In this document: positions 8,237 through 16,688 of the stretch, piece by piece | Layout: each line of letters starts with the position of its first letter | Position numbering within the stretch: position 1 is the stretch's first letter | NCBI GenBank assembly: GCA_022866185.1 | Contig: JALHUG010000321.1 | Location: 1-18,450, forward strand | Direction of reading: 5' to 3' | DNA length: 18,450 nucleotides | Source: Dehalococcoidia bacterium | GTDB taxonomy: Bacteria; Chloroflexota; Dehalococcoidia; SM23-28-2 | Notes under the pieces: generated by a model | Told to the model about the DNA's origin: nothing | The model's database searches: none | Seen by the model: only the letters and a program-made list of their open reading frames with translations | Made by a program: the position numbers and the translations under genes

Positions 8237-9187
8237 TCACGACGGGGACGCGCTGTGGGCCGGCTCCCCACCCAGGGTAATGATCCCTTGCATCTGGTTC
8301 AGGTTCGTCAGGTTGCTGATCTCGGGTCGCCCGGCGAAGTATTGGCTCCAAGTCTGAGTGTGCGGGTCGAGCCAATAGGCCGCCTCGATCGTCACCCCTG
8401 TGCAGGTCGCCACAGCTTGTTCGAGGGTGGTCTCGCTCGCGCCACTCCAGACGGACATGGCCCACTTGCCGGGCTGCGGGCAGCCGAGCATCCCAGCGGC
8501 CGCCGGTGGCAGCGGCCCTAGGTCTTCGGTCGAAGCGTTTGATGCACCGCTACCCAATGCGATTACGTCCTGGCCGTCGTCGAGTGCGGTGAGATCGCTG
8601 CTTTCAGGCCGATCGCGGAGGTAGCGAGTCCATGCCCCGGTGTCGGGATCGATGCGGTAGGCGGCGACGACCTGTTGGGGGCAGAGCGCCAGGGCGTCGC
8701 CGATCGGCGTGGCGTCCTCGCCCCTCCAGGTGGCGATCGACCATTTCCCAGCCTCTGGACAGTTGTACATCCGCCCTGGCGCCGACGGCAGAGGAATTTC
8801 GGCATGCTCGAAGTCGATCAACTCCGTAATGGCACCGATCTCTTCGCCATCCTGAACGCAAACACAGTACTCCTGTGCATAGGAGTTCTCGCCATCCGTC
8901 TTCGTCTCCCAACCATAGCCCTGTCTGGCGCAGTAGGAATACTCCCCGCCGCACTCGCACGCCAAGAATGCCCACTCATCGCAGCTAGTATCATCTGGGA
9001 AAACACACATTCCCTGCTGTCCTTCGTCTGTATCAACTATTTCGTAGTCGTAGTCTAGCATCGCACAGTAGACGGCAGCAGGGTTGGGTATTCCAATAGC
9101 GGCTTGGCCAGGGCCTGGGAGCGCGCCGCCCACAAAGACAAACATCAAGGCTCCCACCCCTGCAAAAACCATGCGGATCGTCTTCAT
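8237..9187 (-). CDS. Secreted DUF333 protein with two tandem ~70-residue repeats
   Basis: A 316-residue exported protein. Residues 1-29 form a signal peptide: MKTIR, a hydrophobic stretch, then a probable cleavage site near GPGQA-A. A DUF333-like, cysteine-rich segment follows (about 33-86): NPAAVYC, QQGMCVFPDDTSCDEWAFL and ACECGG. DUF333 proteins are sometimes labelled putative hemolysins, without good evidence. Two copies of another module follow at about 143-213 and 236-308, each with CPxxGKW, a W-x-G, a central Cys, AAYxxDPxTxxWxxY, RPExSxLxxL and a final IxLG. I do not recognise this repeat. The start ATG is set by GGGAGGT 6 bases upstream and by the promoter at 9233-9260, which excludes an in-frame start at 9241. 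The many cysteines suggest disulfides outside the cytoplasm. A surface-binding role is a guess. Confidence 0.8.
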   Translation of the reverse strand: MKTIRMVFAGVGALMFVFVGGALPGPGQAAIGIPNPAAVYCAMLDYDYEIVDTDEGQQGMCVFPDDTSCDEWAFLACECGGEYSYCARQGYGWETKTDGENSYAQEYCVCVQDGEEIGAITELIDFEHAEIPLPSAPGRMYNCPEAGKWSIATWRGEDATPIGDALALCPQQVVAAYRIDPDTGAWTRYLRDRPESSDLTALDDGQDVIALGSGASNASTEDLGPLPPAAAGMLGCPQPGKWAMSVWSGASETTLEQAVATCTGVTIEAAYWLDPHTQTWSQYFAGRPEISNLTNLNQMQGIITLGGEPAHSASPS

Positions 9188-9232
9188 GTCGACACCTCCC
9201 TGCTCCCCAAAAGGGTGCACATAATCGCCCAC

Positions 9233-9260
9233 AGTATACACTCACGCGGCACGCTGTCAA
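9233..9260 (-). promoter_or_regulatory. Strong sigma70-type promoter of the secreted protein gene
   Basis: On the minus strand TTGACA (9255-9260) and TATACT (9233-9238) are 16 bases apart: a perfect -35 and a -10 with one mismatch. Transcription would start near 9226, giving a leader of about 40 bases before the ATG at 9187. It means this gene is not simply read through from its neighbour. Confidence 0.75.
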
Positions 9261-9314
9261 TACCCTCGGCGGCCCAATCCTGGGGCTAAACTAGCCCTTC
9301 AGGTGGGGCGACCC

Positions 9315-9815
9315 TCAGCCCGGGCGAAGGTCAGGGTTGCCGTCGTCCCGCTCGGCCACCACCGCCGACCGTATCCCCAGATGGGTCGCGATCCTCTCGC
9401 CGACGGCGTTGAGGTCGGCCTTGCTGAACCCCTGGCCGCTGAACTGCACCCGCCCATCGGGCCCGATGAGGAAGAGTGTGGGAGTGACGGGCGGATCGTA
9501 GGCGTTCGAGACGGGCCAGCCATCAGCCGGGTCGTCCACCAGCAGGGGGAAGCTGACCCCGAGCCTCTGGGCGTAGCGCCGCGAGGCCTCGTGATCATCC
9601 TCACTGATCGCCCAGACCTGCCAGCCCTGGCCGCCGTAGGCCCCCGCCAGGCGATTGAGGTAGGGCATGGTGAGGTCGCAGATAGGGCAGGCGGTCTGGA
9701 TGAAGACGACCAGCAATGGCCCCTGCTTCAGGGCCGCCGACAGGGAGTACTGCTTGCCGTCGATGCCGCCGATGGTGAAATCGGGTGCCTGAGCGCCGAC
9801 ACTGAGCACAGTCAT
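9315..9815 (-). CDS. Thioredoxin-fold redoxin (peroxiredoxin/TlpA-like)
   Basis: A 166-residue protein of the AhpC/TSA-redoxin superfamily. The N-terminus VGAQAPDFTIGGIDGKQYSL is the usual entry to the fold. FIQTACPIC places a CPIC motif at Cys43 and Cys46, followed by the PLL and VTPTLFLIGPDGRV segments with the conserved cis-proline region. Two cysteines in a CxxC favour a thiol-disulfide reductase or bacterioferritin-comigratory-type peroxidase rather than a 1-Cys enzyme. No signal peptide or membrane segment is seen, so it is likely cytoplasmic. The start ATG follows GGAGG at about 8 bases. Its promoter lies at 9835-9863, separate from that of the secreted protein downstream. Confidence 0.88.
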   Translation of the reverse strand: MTVLSVGAQAPDFTIGGIDGKQYSLSAALKQGPLLVVFIQTACPICDLTMPYLNRLAGAYGGQGWQVWAISEDDHEASRRYAQRLGVSFPLLVDDPADGWPVSNAYDPPVTPTLFLIGPDGRVQFSGQGFSKADLNAVGERIATHLGIRSAVVAERDDGNPDLRPG

Positions 9816-9834
9816 GTCGCTCCCTCCAGCCCTT

Positions 9835-9863
9835 CATATATGCCTGCCGCCCACTCTTGTCAA
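9835..9863 (-). promoter_or_regulatory. Sigma70-type promoter of the redoxin gene
   Basis: On the minus strand TTGACA (9858-9863) and TATATG (9835-9840) are 17 bases apart. The expected start point near 9828 leaves a leader of only about 13 bases, just enough to include the ribosome site at 9821-9827. Confidence 0.65.
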
Positions 9864-9945
9864 CCCGCCGCCCTCATATAACGGCAGTTGTCACTGGTGT
9901 GATGCTTCAGTGTGGGTCGGACACGGATCCTCAGACGGCCTCTGC

Positions 9946-10059
9946 CCGCTCATCCTGAGCTTGTCGAAGGAGGAGCGGCCGCTCATGGTTCGACAGGCTC
10001 ACCATGAGCGGAGATGCGCAGCCAGCGCAAACCGCTGTCGCCCTGAGCGTAGCGAAGGG
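9946..10059. repeat. Second TGAGCCTGTCGAA-type repeat cluster
   Basis: Three stem-loops in the 292-base gap between the redoxin and thiolase genes. Positions 9946-9978 have arms CCGCTCaTCCT/AGGAgGAGCGG with one mismatch and the loop GAGCTTGTCGA. Positions 9979-10011 have a 10-bp stem around TTCGACAGGCTCA and are the exact reverse complement of 38-70. Positions 10041-10059 are the related CCCTGAGCGTAGCGAAGGG. I see no gene in the gap; the rest holds the redoxin promoter and otherwise featureless sequence. Confidence 0.85.
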
Positions 10060-10107
10060 TCTCACCCCAATCGACCCGGCGTCGTCACAGCTCGGGGATA
10101 GTATGGT

Positions 10108-11292
10108 CTAGCCCGCTCGCTCGACGATCATGGCGATGCCCATGCCGCCGCCGATGCAGAGGGTGGCTAGGCCACGTTGAGCCTGCCGCCGCCGCATCTC
10201 ATAGAGGAGGGTGGTGAGAATGCGGGCGCCGCTGGCACCGATGGGATGGCCCAGGGCGAGCGCGCCGCCATTGACGTTCACTCGCTCCCAGTCCCAGCCC
10301 AGCTCGCGGCCCGCGGCCACCGACTGAGAGGCGAAGGCCTCGTTGGCCTCGATCAGGTCGATGTCCTTGATCTCCAGGCCGGCCTTGGCCAGCGCCTTGC
10401 GAGTGGCCGGCACTGGCCCCATGCCCGTGATGCGCGGCTCCACTCCGGCCGAGGCGTAGGCGCGGATGACCGCCAGCGGCTGCTTGCCCAAGGCCTCGGC
10501 CCGCTTCCGCGACATGACTACCACCGCCGCCCCGCCGTCATTGATGCCCGAGGCGTTGCCCGCCGTTACCGTGCCGTCGGGCTTGAAGGCCGGCCTCAGG
10601 GCCGCCAGCTTCTCGACGGTGGTATCGGGCCGGATGTGCTCGTCCTTCTCGACGGCGACGGGCGGGCCCTTGCGCTGGGGCACCTCCACCGACACCACCT
10701 CTTCGGCCATGATGCCGCGCTCCCAGGCCCGCGCCGCCTTCTGGTGGCTGGCGGCGGCAAGCTCGTCCTGGTCCTGGCGTGAGACCTTGAACTCAGTGGC
10801 GATGTTCTCGGCCCACACCCCCATGTGGTGATCCTCGAAGGCGCACCACAGGCCTTCCAGGATCATGCTGTCAACCAGCGTGTCGTTGCCCATGCGATAG
10901 CCGAAGCGAGCCTTGGCAAGCAGGTAAGGGGCGCAACTCATGCTCTCCATCCCGCCGGCCACAACGATGTCGGCGTCGCCCAGGGCGACAGCCTGGGCGG
11001 CCAGGACCACCGCCTTCAGGCCCGAGCCGCACACTTTGTTGATGGTGGCGGCAGGCGTGGTCACCGGGATGCCGGCGCCGATGGCGGCTTGGCGGGCCGC
11101 CCCCTGTCCGACGCCCGCCGACAGCACCAGACCCATGATCACCTCATCCACTTCGTTCGGCTGGACGCCCGCCCGGTGCAGGGCCTCGGCGATGGCCACC
11201 GCCCCCAGCTTGACCGCCGGCACATCGGTCAGACCGCCGCCGAAGGTTCCCACCGGCGTGCGGGCCGCACTTACGATCACTACCTCGTTCAC
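10108..11292 (-). CDS. Acetyl-CoA C-acetyltransferase (thiolase)
   Basis: A thiolase of about 394 residues that either condenses two acyl-CoA molecules or cleaves 3-ketoacyl-CoA. The acylated cysteine is in NKVCGSGLKAV (Cys88 from the start used here), the histidine in GGALALGHPIGASGARI (His349) and the second cysteine in LCIGGGMGIA (Cys379); these are the family's catalytic positions. GMESMSCAPYLL is the thiolase loop block. Length is standard. I prefer a GTG start at 11290-11292, with GGAGG 5 bases upstream, over the ATG four codons earlier, which overlaps that ribosome site. It is separated from the dehydratase-like gene by 186 bases of repeats, so co-transcription is uncertain. It may be biosynthetic (acetoacetyl-CoA) or degradative; sequence alone does not decide. 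Confidence 0.95.
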   Translation of the reverse strand: MNEVVIVSAARTPVGTFGGGLTDVPAVKLGAVAIAEALHRAGVQPNEVDEVIMGLVLSAGVGQGAARQAAIGAGIPVTTPAATINKVCGSGLKAVVLAAQAVALGDADIVVAGGMESMSCAPYLLAKARFGYRMGNDTLVDSMILEGLWCAFEDHHMGVWAENIATEFKVSRQDQDELAAASHQKAARAWERGIMAEEVVSVEVPQRKGPPVAVEKDEHIRPDTTVEKLAALRPAFKPDGTVTAGNASGINDGGAAVVVMSRKRAEALGKQPLAVIRAYASAGVEPRITGMGPVPATRKALAKAGLEIKDIDLIEANEAFASQSVAAGRELGWDWERVNVNGGALALGHPIGASGARILTTLLYEMRRRQAQRGLATLCIGGGMGIAMIVERAG

Positions 11293-11340
11293 ATCGACCT
11301 CCATTGGCTTGCTAGAAGCAGAACCAAAAACGGCTTGCTA

Positions 11341-11390
11341 CCCCCGTCTGTCCTCCGAAGGCGGATGCGCCTCCGGCGCAAAGGCGGGGG
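11341..11390. repeat. Three-stem palindromic element, copy 2
   Basis: Fifty bases with outer arms CCCCCGTCT (11341-11349) and AGGCGGGGG (11382-11390), one G-T wobble, enclosing a TCCG-rich hairpin and TGCGCC-TCC-GGCGCA (11366-11380). The reverse complement equals 18088-18137 at 49 of 50 positions. It shares a 17-base core CCGAAGGCGGATGCGCC with copy 1 at 6511-6527. It lies upstream of the thiolase gene. Confidence 0.85.
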
Positions 11391-11436
11391 CATGGATGCC
11401 GCCCCGTTTACGGGGCGGTGTGGAGAGAATTTTGAA
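11381..11436. repeat. Palindromic module shared with 6349-6404
   Basis: The reverse complement of this segment matches 6349-6404 at 53 of 56 positions. It includes the 20-base palindrome CCGCCCCGTTTACGGGGCGG (11399-11418) and the flanking TGTGGAGAGAATTTTGAA. The flanks are conserved as well as the stem, so the repeat unit is larger than the hairpin. Bases 11437-11478 show nothing further. Confidence 0.85.
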
Positions 11437-11478
11437 ATAGCTTCTCCTCTGCACCTGCCTGTCGCTGGGGCAGGGCCT

Positions 11479-13098
11479 CTACTGGCTTTGGGGCCGCCCG
11501 GCGAGCGCGCCCTTCTTTTCCCGCCGGCCCATGCGTCGTGCTATATCGGCGGCGAAGTTGGCGGCGGTGGTCACCAGGCCAGGATGGTGCGGCAGGCGAC
11601 GCATGGCGTTGGACAGCTCGGGGTGCTTTCGGGCAAAGGCGCGTATCTCCTCGAGCGTGACGCCGTAGCCGTCCAGAACACGCTCCATCTCCTCGCGCGC
11701 CTTCTCCTTGGCCTCCTGCAGCTTCATCTGCACGCGGCTCTTCACCAGCACCTCGCCGTCGCCGGTAGTCTCGATAGGCACAAAGATGGTATCGGCCAGG
11801 TCGGTGACCACCTTGGCCTGGACGCCGTCGCTGATGGTGCTGGGCATGCAGCCGAAGGGCTTGACGGTGATCATCATGTGGGCCTTGGAGTGAAGGGTCA
11901 TCCAGATGTGTTTGGTGACCTCCAGATGCCCTTCGCCGGCGATCAGGCGCTTCTCGTAGTAGCCCTCCGAGTACTTGTCCAGCTTGCCCATGGGGGGAAG
12001 AGCTTGCGGCTTGCGGTTCAGCAGGAAGCGATAGTAAGTGTAGACGGCTTCATAGGCCGCCTTACCCAGGCGCAGTCCCCCCCAAACCAGCCAGGGATTG
12101 GCTCCGTCCATCCCCTGCTTGTCGGGCTTGACCCAGAGGCGATCCCTCACCTTGAGTTCATTGAGCCAGACCATGTACTCGAACCAGGCCCCTATCAGGT
12201 CCAGCATCAGCTCCGCTCCCTCTTCCTCCAGCCAGCGCATCAGTTTGTGGTTAGAATCGCCCTCGGCGTGCTTCAGGAAAAACTCCCCGGTGATCTTGAC
12301 TCTAGGCTTGACCCGCAGGTAGTCCACCTCGATCTGGCTGAACCGCTTCTTGAGGCGACGCAAGGCAGCCCGGACGGAGGTGCCGTCTCTGACTGCGGTG
12401 CGCAGGGTCTGGCGAGCCTCCTCCATCACCACGTCGGTCTCCCCCGGCTTCACCTCATAGGGCCGGATCTGGCAGACCAGGTCGTTGACTAGGTCGGCGG
12501 CCATGGCGGCCTTGGCCAGGCGCACGAAGGCCCGCGGAGTCATCTGTACGCCCACCGATTCCTGCTGAACGTCCAGGCCGTGGGCGATGTCCAGCACGAC
12601 AATGCGGAAGTTGGGGAAGCCGGCCGCCTTCAAGGCCTTGCGCATGTCGGCCTCGTACATGCCCATGCGGCAGGGGCCGCAGTCGGCGCCCCAGAATATA
12701 GCATAAGAGTTCTCGATCTCCTCGTCGGATAGGCCCTGGCGGCGCAGATCAAACAGGAACTTCAGGAGGTTGCCCACGGTGTAGTAGGTGGGGTTGCACT
12801 GGCCGCGATTGCAGAACTCCTTGCCGATGGCCAGGGCCTCCTGGTCAGGGACGGGCAACCGCTGGGCCTTATACCCCAGCCCCTCCAGCACTCCCAGGAC
12901 GACCTCCTCGTGGGTTGGGGGGAGGCCGCAATAGACGAGAGTGGCGCCCCCCCGTCCGATCAGGGATGAGGGGCGCTCCTCGGGGCGCTTGAAGTGCTGC
13001 ACTTCCGGCTGCTCCAGCCCCATCTCTTGGTACAGGGCCCGCCGATAAGCCTCTACCTTGGCCTCAAGCTCTTCAGGCGCGGACGGGGTTACGGACAT
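11479..13098 (-). CDS. 2-hydroxyacyl-CoA dehydratase D-component-like protein, partner of the double activase
   Basis: A 539-residue protein that resembles the HgdB/BcrC-type dehydratase subunit portion usually found at the C-terminus of large activase-dehydratase polypeptides. Cysteines able to bind an iron-sulfur cluster are in VYCGLPP (Cys57), EFCNRGQCNPTYYT (Cys96, Cys101), GADCGPCRMG (Cys140, Cys143) and PFGCMPST (Cys417). The family's known members use a [4Fe-4S] cluster and an ATP-driven single electron from the activase to dehydrate or reduce acyl-CoA; the substrate here is unknown. The ATG at 13096-13098 is 2 bases after the activase stop, with AAAGGA 5 to 6 bases upstream, so translation is probably coupled. 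A longer in-frame extension to 13422 overlaps the activase gene and is rejected. The last residues (RREKKGALAGRPQSQ) are a basic tail. Confidence 0.85.
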   Translation of the reverse strand: MSVTPSAPEELEAKVEAYRRALYQEMGLEQPEVQHFKRPEERPSSLIGRGGATLVYCGLPPTHEEVVLGVLEGLGYKAQRLPVPDQEALAIGKEFCNRGQCNPTYYTVGNLLKFLFDLRRQGLSDEEIENSYAIFWGADCGPCRMGMYEADMRKALKAAGFPNFRIVVLDIAHGLDVQQESVGVQMTPRAFVRLAKAAMAADLVNDLVCQIRPYEVKPGETDVVMEEARQTLRTAVRDGTSVRAALRRLKKRFSQIEVDYLRVKPRVKITGEFFLKHAEGDSNHKLMRWLEEEGAELMLDLIGAWFEYMVWLNELKVRDRLWVKPDKQGMDGANPWLVWGGLRLGKAAYEAVYTYYRFLLNRKPQALPPMGKLDKYSEGYYEKRLIAGEGHLEVTKHIWMTLHSKAHMMITVKPFGCMPSTISDGVQAKVVTDLADTIFVPIETTGDGEVLVKSRVQMKLQEAKEKAREEMERVLDGYGVTLEEIRAFARKHPELSNAMRRLPHHPGLVTTAANFAADIARRMGRREKKGALAGRPQSQ

Positions 13099-13100
13099 AA

Positions 13101-16100
13101 CTATCCTTTCGTGGGCACAAGCTCTCGCTGGAGCTGCTCCCTGTAGGCCACCACTCGCCGCTCCACCTCCTCGGCCAGTTCCCTCCGTCGGCACACCTCT
13201 TCGTGGTGGCGGCGCAGGAAATAGGCGATGGTCTCCACCCGTAGCTTGATGGAGCCCGCCGGCCGGTTCTCGTCCAGGTCGTGGAAGGTGAAGTAGGGCG
13301 TATCGGAGGCTTCCAGGGCGCCCTCGACGACGTGATAGATAGGGGAGTCCAGGCCGCACTTGAAGCTGGAGATGTCGATCCCTACCAGGCTGGGGTGGCG
13401 GGCCACGTACTTGGCCGCCCATACCTTGCGGCTGGTATTCTCGCTGAACGAGTGCTTCCAGGCATCGTGGCTGTCCAGCGGGTCGGCTATCTCGCCCCGC
13501 CGTATCTCTTCACCGAACAGGCGGTCCAGGATATCGAAGTCGGTGGGGAGAGAGTCGATGGTGAAGACAGGGTAGCCCAGCTTCTGAATCTGGGCTGGGA
13601 TATCGTGGTGAACGCCAGGGTCGTTGTGATAGGGTCGCCCTAGGAGCACCACCCCCACGCGCCCCTCCTCCTCCAGTCGGTCCAGAACCTCGCGCGCCCG
13701 CCGCCTTAGGCCGCCCAGGAAGGTTTTCATGGCCAGATAGCCCTGCTCCATGGCCATCCTATTCTCCTCGCGGGTCACCCCCAGAAGCTTGTGGAAGAAG
13801 AGATACATCTGCCGCTCGAAGAGGTGAGGCTCGGCCATGTGCAGGACAGGATCATAGTAGGGCACGCTCCTCTCAGCGAAGGCATCTCTCTCGGTGGTGA
13901 ACGCCGCCTTGGCCACTTCGGGGATGCCCTGCACCGTCGGGCAGGCCCAACTGGCCTGGCAGTTGTATACCTCCGTGGGGACACTCATGATCACGGGGAA
14001 GAAGATGACATCCACTCGCTTCTTGTACAGAAGATTGTGGACGTGGGAGACAGACACCTTGGCCGGGAAACAGGGGTCGATGGAGCCACGGTGGGAGCCC
14101 TCGCGGTACATCTGGTCGTCGCTGTAGTCAGACCAGACGATGTGTTGGGGCTTCACCCCCAGGCTCTCCAGGTAGGCGCTGTAGAAGGGGGCATAGGAGT
14201 ACATGCTCAGCACCCGTGGTATGCCGATGCGCAGACCCTCGCGTTGCTGGCGCATCCGGGCAGCCTTCCGACTTGCCACAAGCCTCCACGGGGAGAGTCG
14301 GGCGCCATCGCTGGCAGAGGCCACCTGCGGCGGGCAGTAGCTGCGGAAGGCCTCACGCGTGGCGATCTCTACGAAGTTGGGGTTGGCCTTCTTGACCACA
14401 GCCTCGCGGGCGTTGAACGCTCGCACCTCCTCGATGCTCCCCACCATCCCTCGCTCACAGGTGGCAGCGATGAAGCGGGTGCCGTGGCCGGGAGAGGTCT
14501 GGATGTCCACAAACGTGCGCAGGCACTTGTTCTTGCAGAAGACGCAGCGGGTGGACTCGTCGCGGGTGGCCGTGAAGGTAAACCCCTCCACCTGGTCGAA
14601 GCCGATGAAGGAGCTCTCCCTGCCATCCATCACGCGGATGGCCTCCAGGGCAGCGCCCAGGGCGCCGCTCTCGCCGGCGTGGGGGTGGACGTAGATTTGG
14701 GCCTGGGGAACGCGGGCGCTGATGAAATCGCGCTGGGCCTTGACCACGGCCAGGTTGTAGTGGGTGCCCCCCTGCAAGAGGAAGGTGTGACCGAAGCGGG
14801 CCAGGTTTGTCTCCTGAACCACGTACAGCCAGACGTTCTTGGGCAGAACCACGGCCAGGCCGGCCATGATCTCGGAGGGCTGCCAGCCCAGTTGCTGGAA
14901 GTGGGAGATGTCCTGCTCCAGAAACACGGCGCAGCCGTAGTGGAAAGTGGGAGCCCGCTGGGCACCGAGGGCCATCTCGGCATATTGAGTGATGTCGTAG
15001 CCGAAGCGGGCGGCGGTGCTCTGGAGGAAGTAGCCATTGCCAGCGGAGCACTGGGTGTTGAGCTTGAAGTCCTTGACCTTGCCCCGCTTCATGATGATGA
15101 CCTTGATATCCTGGCCGCCCACGTCGGCGATGACGTCCACATCGGGATAGTAGCGCAGGGCCGATTGGGCGTGAGCCACGGTCTCGGGTATGGCCACGTC
15201 GCCTCCCAGCGCCTCCTTGAGGAGGTCTTTGGCGTAGCCGGTGGTGCCCACCCCGCGTATGCGCAGGCGAGCGCCCTGGCCCTCTACCTGCTGCCGCAGC
15301 TGTCCCAGCACCTCCTTGGCGTCCTGAAGGGGGTTGCCCTTGCAGAGCTGATAGGCCTTGGCCAGCAGGTGGCCCTCGCCGTCGGTGAGCACGGCCTTGG
15401 TAGAGGTGGAGCCGCCATCCACACCCATGTAGGCCTCCACCACCTGGCCCGCCGAGAAGGTGGAGGGCGTGAAGGGTTTGGTCTCGTAGAGGCGGCGGAA
15501 CTCCGCCAGCTCCTCCTGATGAGCAAAGAAACCACTTTGGCCGGTGGCCTCCCTCGCCCTGCGACGGCCCATCTCGATGTACTCCTCCAGAGCCGTCGTC
15601 CCTTCGTAGGTCGCCGCCTGGCCCTCCTCCTCTTGGCCGTAGAGAGCCGCGCCCAGGGCGGCGTAGAACAGAGAATTCTCCGGCACCACGATGAGTTCAT
15701 GAGGGGTGGCGCCTTCGGGCAGGGACAGCCCTCGCTCTTGCCAGATGCCGGGGATGTGCTGTCGCCATGCCTCCTCGAGGCAGGGAAGGAAGGTGTTGGG
15801 GCCACCTAGAAGGAGCACCTTGGGGCGGAGGGTGTTGCCGCGGGTGAGGACGCTGAGGTTCTGCTGAACGATGGCCTCCAGAAGCGAGACCATGAGTTCT
15901 TGAGGAGGAATGCCCTGCTTCTGGAGGCTGTTGATGTCGGTCTCGGCGAAGACACCGCACTTGCCAGCTACGGGATGCAGCTTAACATTGGTGTAGCGCA
16001 GCTCCCGCAACTGGTCCTGGCTCAGGTGGAGCTTGGCGGCGATCCGGTCGATGACGGCGCCTGTGCCACCAGCGCACTTGTCGTTCATGGTGGCCAGCTT

Positions 16101-16553
16101 TCGCTTGCGGCCGGTCTTCGGGTCTAGCAGCCAGATGATGATCTTGGCGTCTTGCCCTCCCAGCTCGATGACTGAGCCCACGTCTGGCTGGAGGGCCTCG
16201 GCGGCCAGGGCGATGGCGTTCACTTCCTGCACGAACCTGGCCCCAATATGGGAGGCAATGGTCGCTCCGCCGCTGCCGGTGGCGAAGATGCGGAACCTGT
16301 TAGGGGGCAGGGGGAACCGCTGCTCTATGGCCTTGAGGAGCTCTAGGACCTTGTCCGGCTGGCGCGTCTCGTGGAACTGGTAGTCGGCCCACAGGATCTC
16401 CCTGCTGCCAGGCTCCATCACCACCGCCTTGACGGTGGTGGAACCGACATCGAGGCCAATGATGAGGCCGTCAGGGCCTCCTCCACCGTCGTCCCCGAGG
16501 AACGCACCCCCTGCGACCAGCGGCGGGGACGATGCATCCGTCGCGTCACTCAC
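13101..16553 (-). CDS. Double acyl-CoA dehydratase activase (BcrA/BadF/HgdC type) with DUF2229 domain
   Basis: A 1150-residue protein with two ASKHA-fold ATPase activase domains in tandem. The first (about 30-305) has phosphate loop LDVGSTT (34-40), GGQDAKII, and cluster cysteines in NDKCAGGTG (Cys160) and GKCGVFAETD (Cys199). The second (about 374-640) has MGVDGGSTSTKA, GGQDIKVII, QCSAGNGYF (Cys502) and YGCAVFLEQD (Cys541). Next comes a CxxCxxxC cluster (Cys670, 673, 677) and then the DUF2229-type region (from about 772, LRIGIPRVLSMYSYAPFY, with DPCFPAKVS). Single activases form a homodimer bridged by one [4Fe-4S] cluster and pass electrons on ATP hydrolysis; here the two copies could form an internal dimer. 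The GTG start has a G-run upstream and a Gly-rich first 30 residues, so the exact start is less sure. Its dehydratase-like partner follows at once. The reaction served is unknown. Confidence 0.9.
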   Translation of the reverse strand: MSDATDASSPPLVAGGAFLGDDGGGGPDGLIIGLDVGSTTVKAVVMEPGSREILWADYQFHETRQPDKVLELLKAIEQRFPLPPNRFRIFATGSGGATIASHIGARFVQEVNAIALAAEALQPDVGSVIELGGQDAKIIIWLLDPKTGRKRKLATMNDKCAGGTGAVIDRIAAKLHLSQDQLRELRYTNVKLHPVAGKCGVFAETDINSLQKQGIPPQELMVSLLEAIVQQNLSVLTRGNTLRPKVLLLGGPNTFLPCLEEAWRQHIPGIWQERGLSLPEGATPHELIVVPENSLFYAALGAALYGQEEEGQAATYEGTTALEEYIEMGRRRAREATGQSGFFAHQEELAEFRRLYETKPFTPSTFSAGQVVEAYMGVDGGSTSTKAVLTDGEGHLLAKAYQLCKGNPLQDAKEVLGQLRQQVEGQGARLRIRGVGTTGYAKDLLKEALGGDVAIPETVAHAQSALRYYPDVDVIADVGGQDIKVIIMKRGKVKDFKLNTQCSAGNGYFLQSTAARFGYDITQYAEMALGAQRAPTFHYGCAVFLEQDISHFQQLGWQPSEIMAGLAVVLPKNVWLYVVQETNLARFGHTFLLQGGTHYNLAVVKAQRDFISARVPQAQIYVHPHAGESGALGAALEAIRVMDGRESSFIGFDQVEGFTFTATRDESTRCVFCKNKCLRTFVDIQTSPGHGTRFIAATCERGMVGSIEEVRAFNAREAVVKKANPNFVEIATREAFRSYCPPQVASASDGARLSPWRLVASRKAARMRQQREGLRIGIPRVLSMYSYAPFYSAYLESLGVKPQHIVWSDYSDDQMYREGSHRGSIDPCFPAKVSVSHVHNLLYKKRVDVIFFPVIMSVPTEVYNCQASWACPTVQGIPEVAKAAFTTERDAFAERSVPYYDPVLHMAEPHLFERQMYLFFHKLLGVTREENRMAMEQGYLAMKTFLGGLRRRAREVLDRLEEEGRVGVVLLGRPYHNDPGVHHDIPAQIQKLGYPVFTIDSLPTDFDILDRLFGEEIRRGEIADPLDSHDAWKHSFSENTSRKVWAAKYVARHPSLVGIDISSFKCGLDSPIYHVVEGALEASDTPYFTFHDLDENRPAGSIKLRVETIAYFLRRHHEEVCRRRELAEEVERRVVAYREQLQRELVPTKG

Positions 16554-16688
16554 GCCCTAGCCCCCATCAGTGACTGCCAGCACCACCCAAGCTCTGATAA
16601 ATGTTAGCACAGACATAAAGCCTACGCCCATGCCCTCATCAAGACAAGGCCCAGACGATTCCCCTGACATGAGCCCTGGCCTTGCCAA

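Noticed and set aside
9946..10059. CRISPR array
   Set aside because: The copies differ in arm sequence and orientation, have no regular spacers, and there are no cas genes.
10825..12492. 555-codon plus-strand open frame spanning the thiolase and dehydratase-like genes
   Set aside because: It crosses two well-supported opposite-strand genes and the repeat region between them; its translation shows no domain.
13099..13422. N-terminal extension of the dehydratase-like protein
   Set aside because: It overlaps the 3' end of the activase gene in another frame and reads as low-complexity Arg/Pro/Gly sequence. The ATG at 13098 has a good ribosome site directly after the activase stop.
13791..15809. 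672-codon open frame on the plus strand, antisense to the double activase gene
   Set aside because: The minus-strand frame carries clear activase motifs along its length. The plus-strand frame is a by-product of high GC and codon bias and has no recognisable domain or ribosome site.
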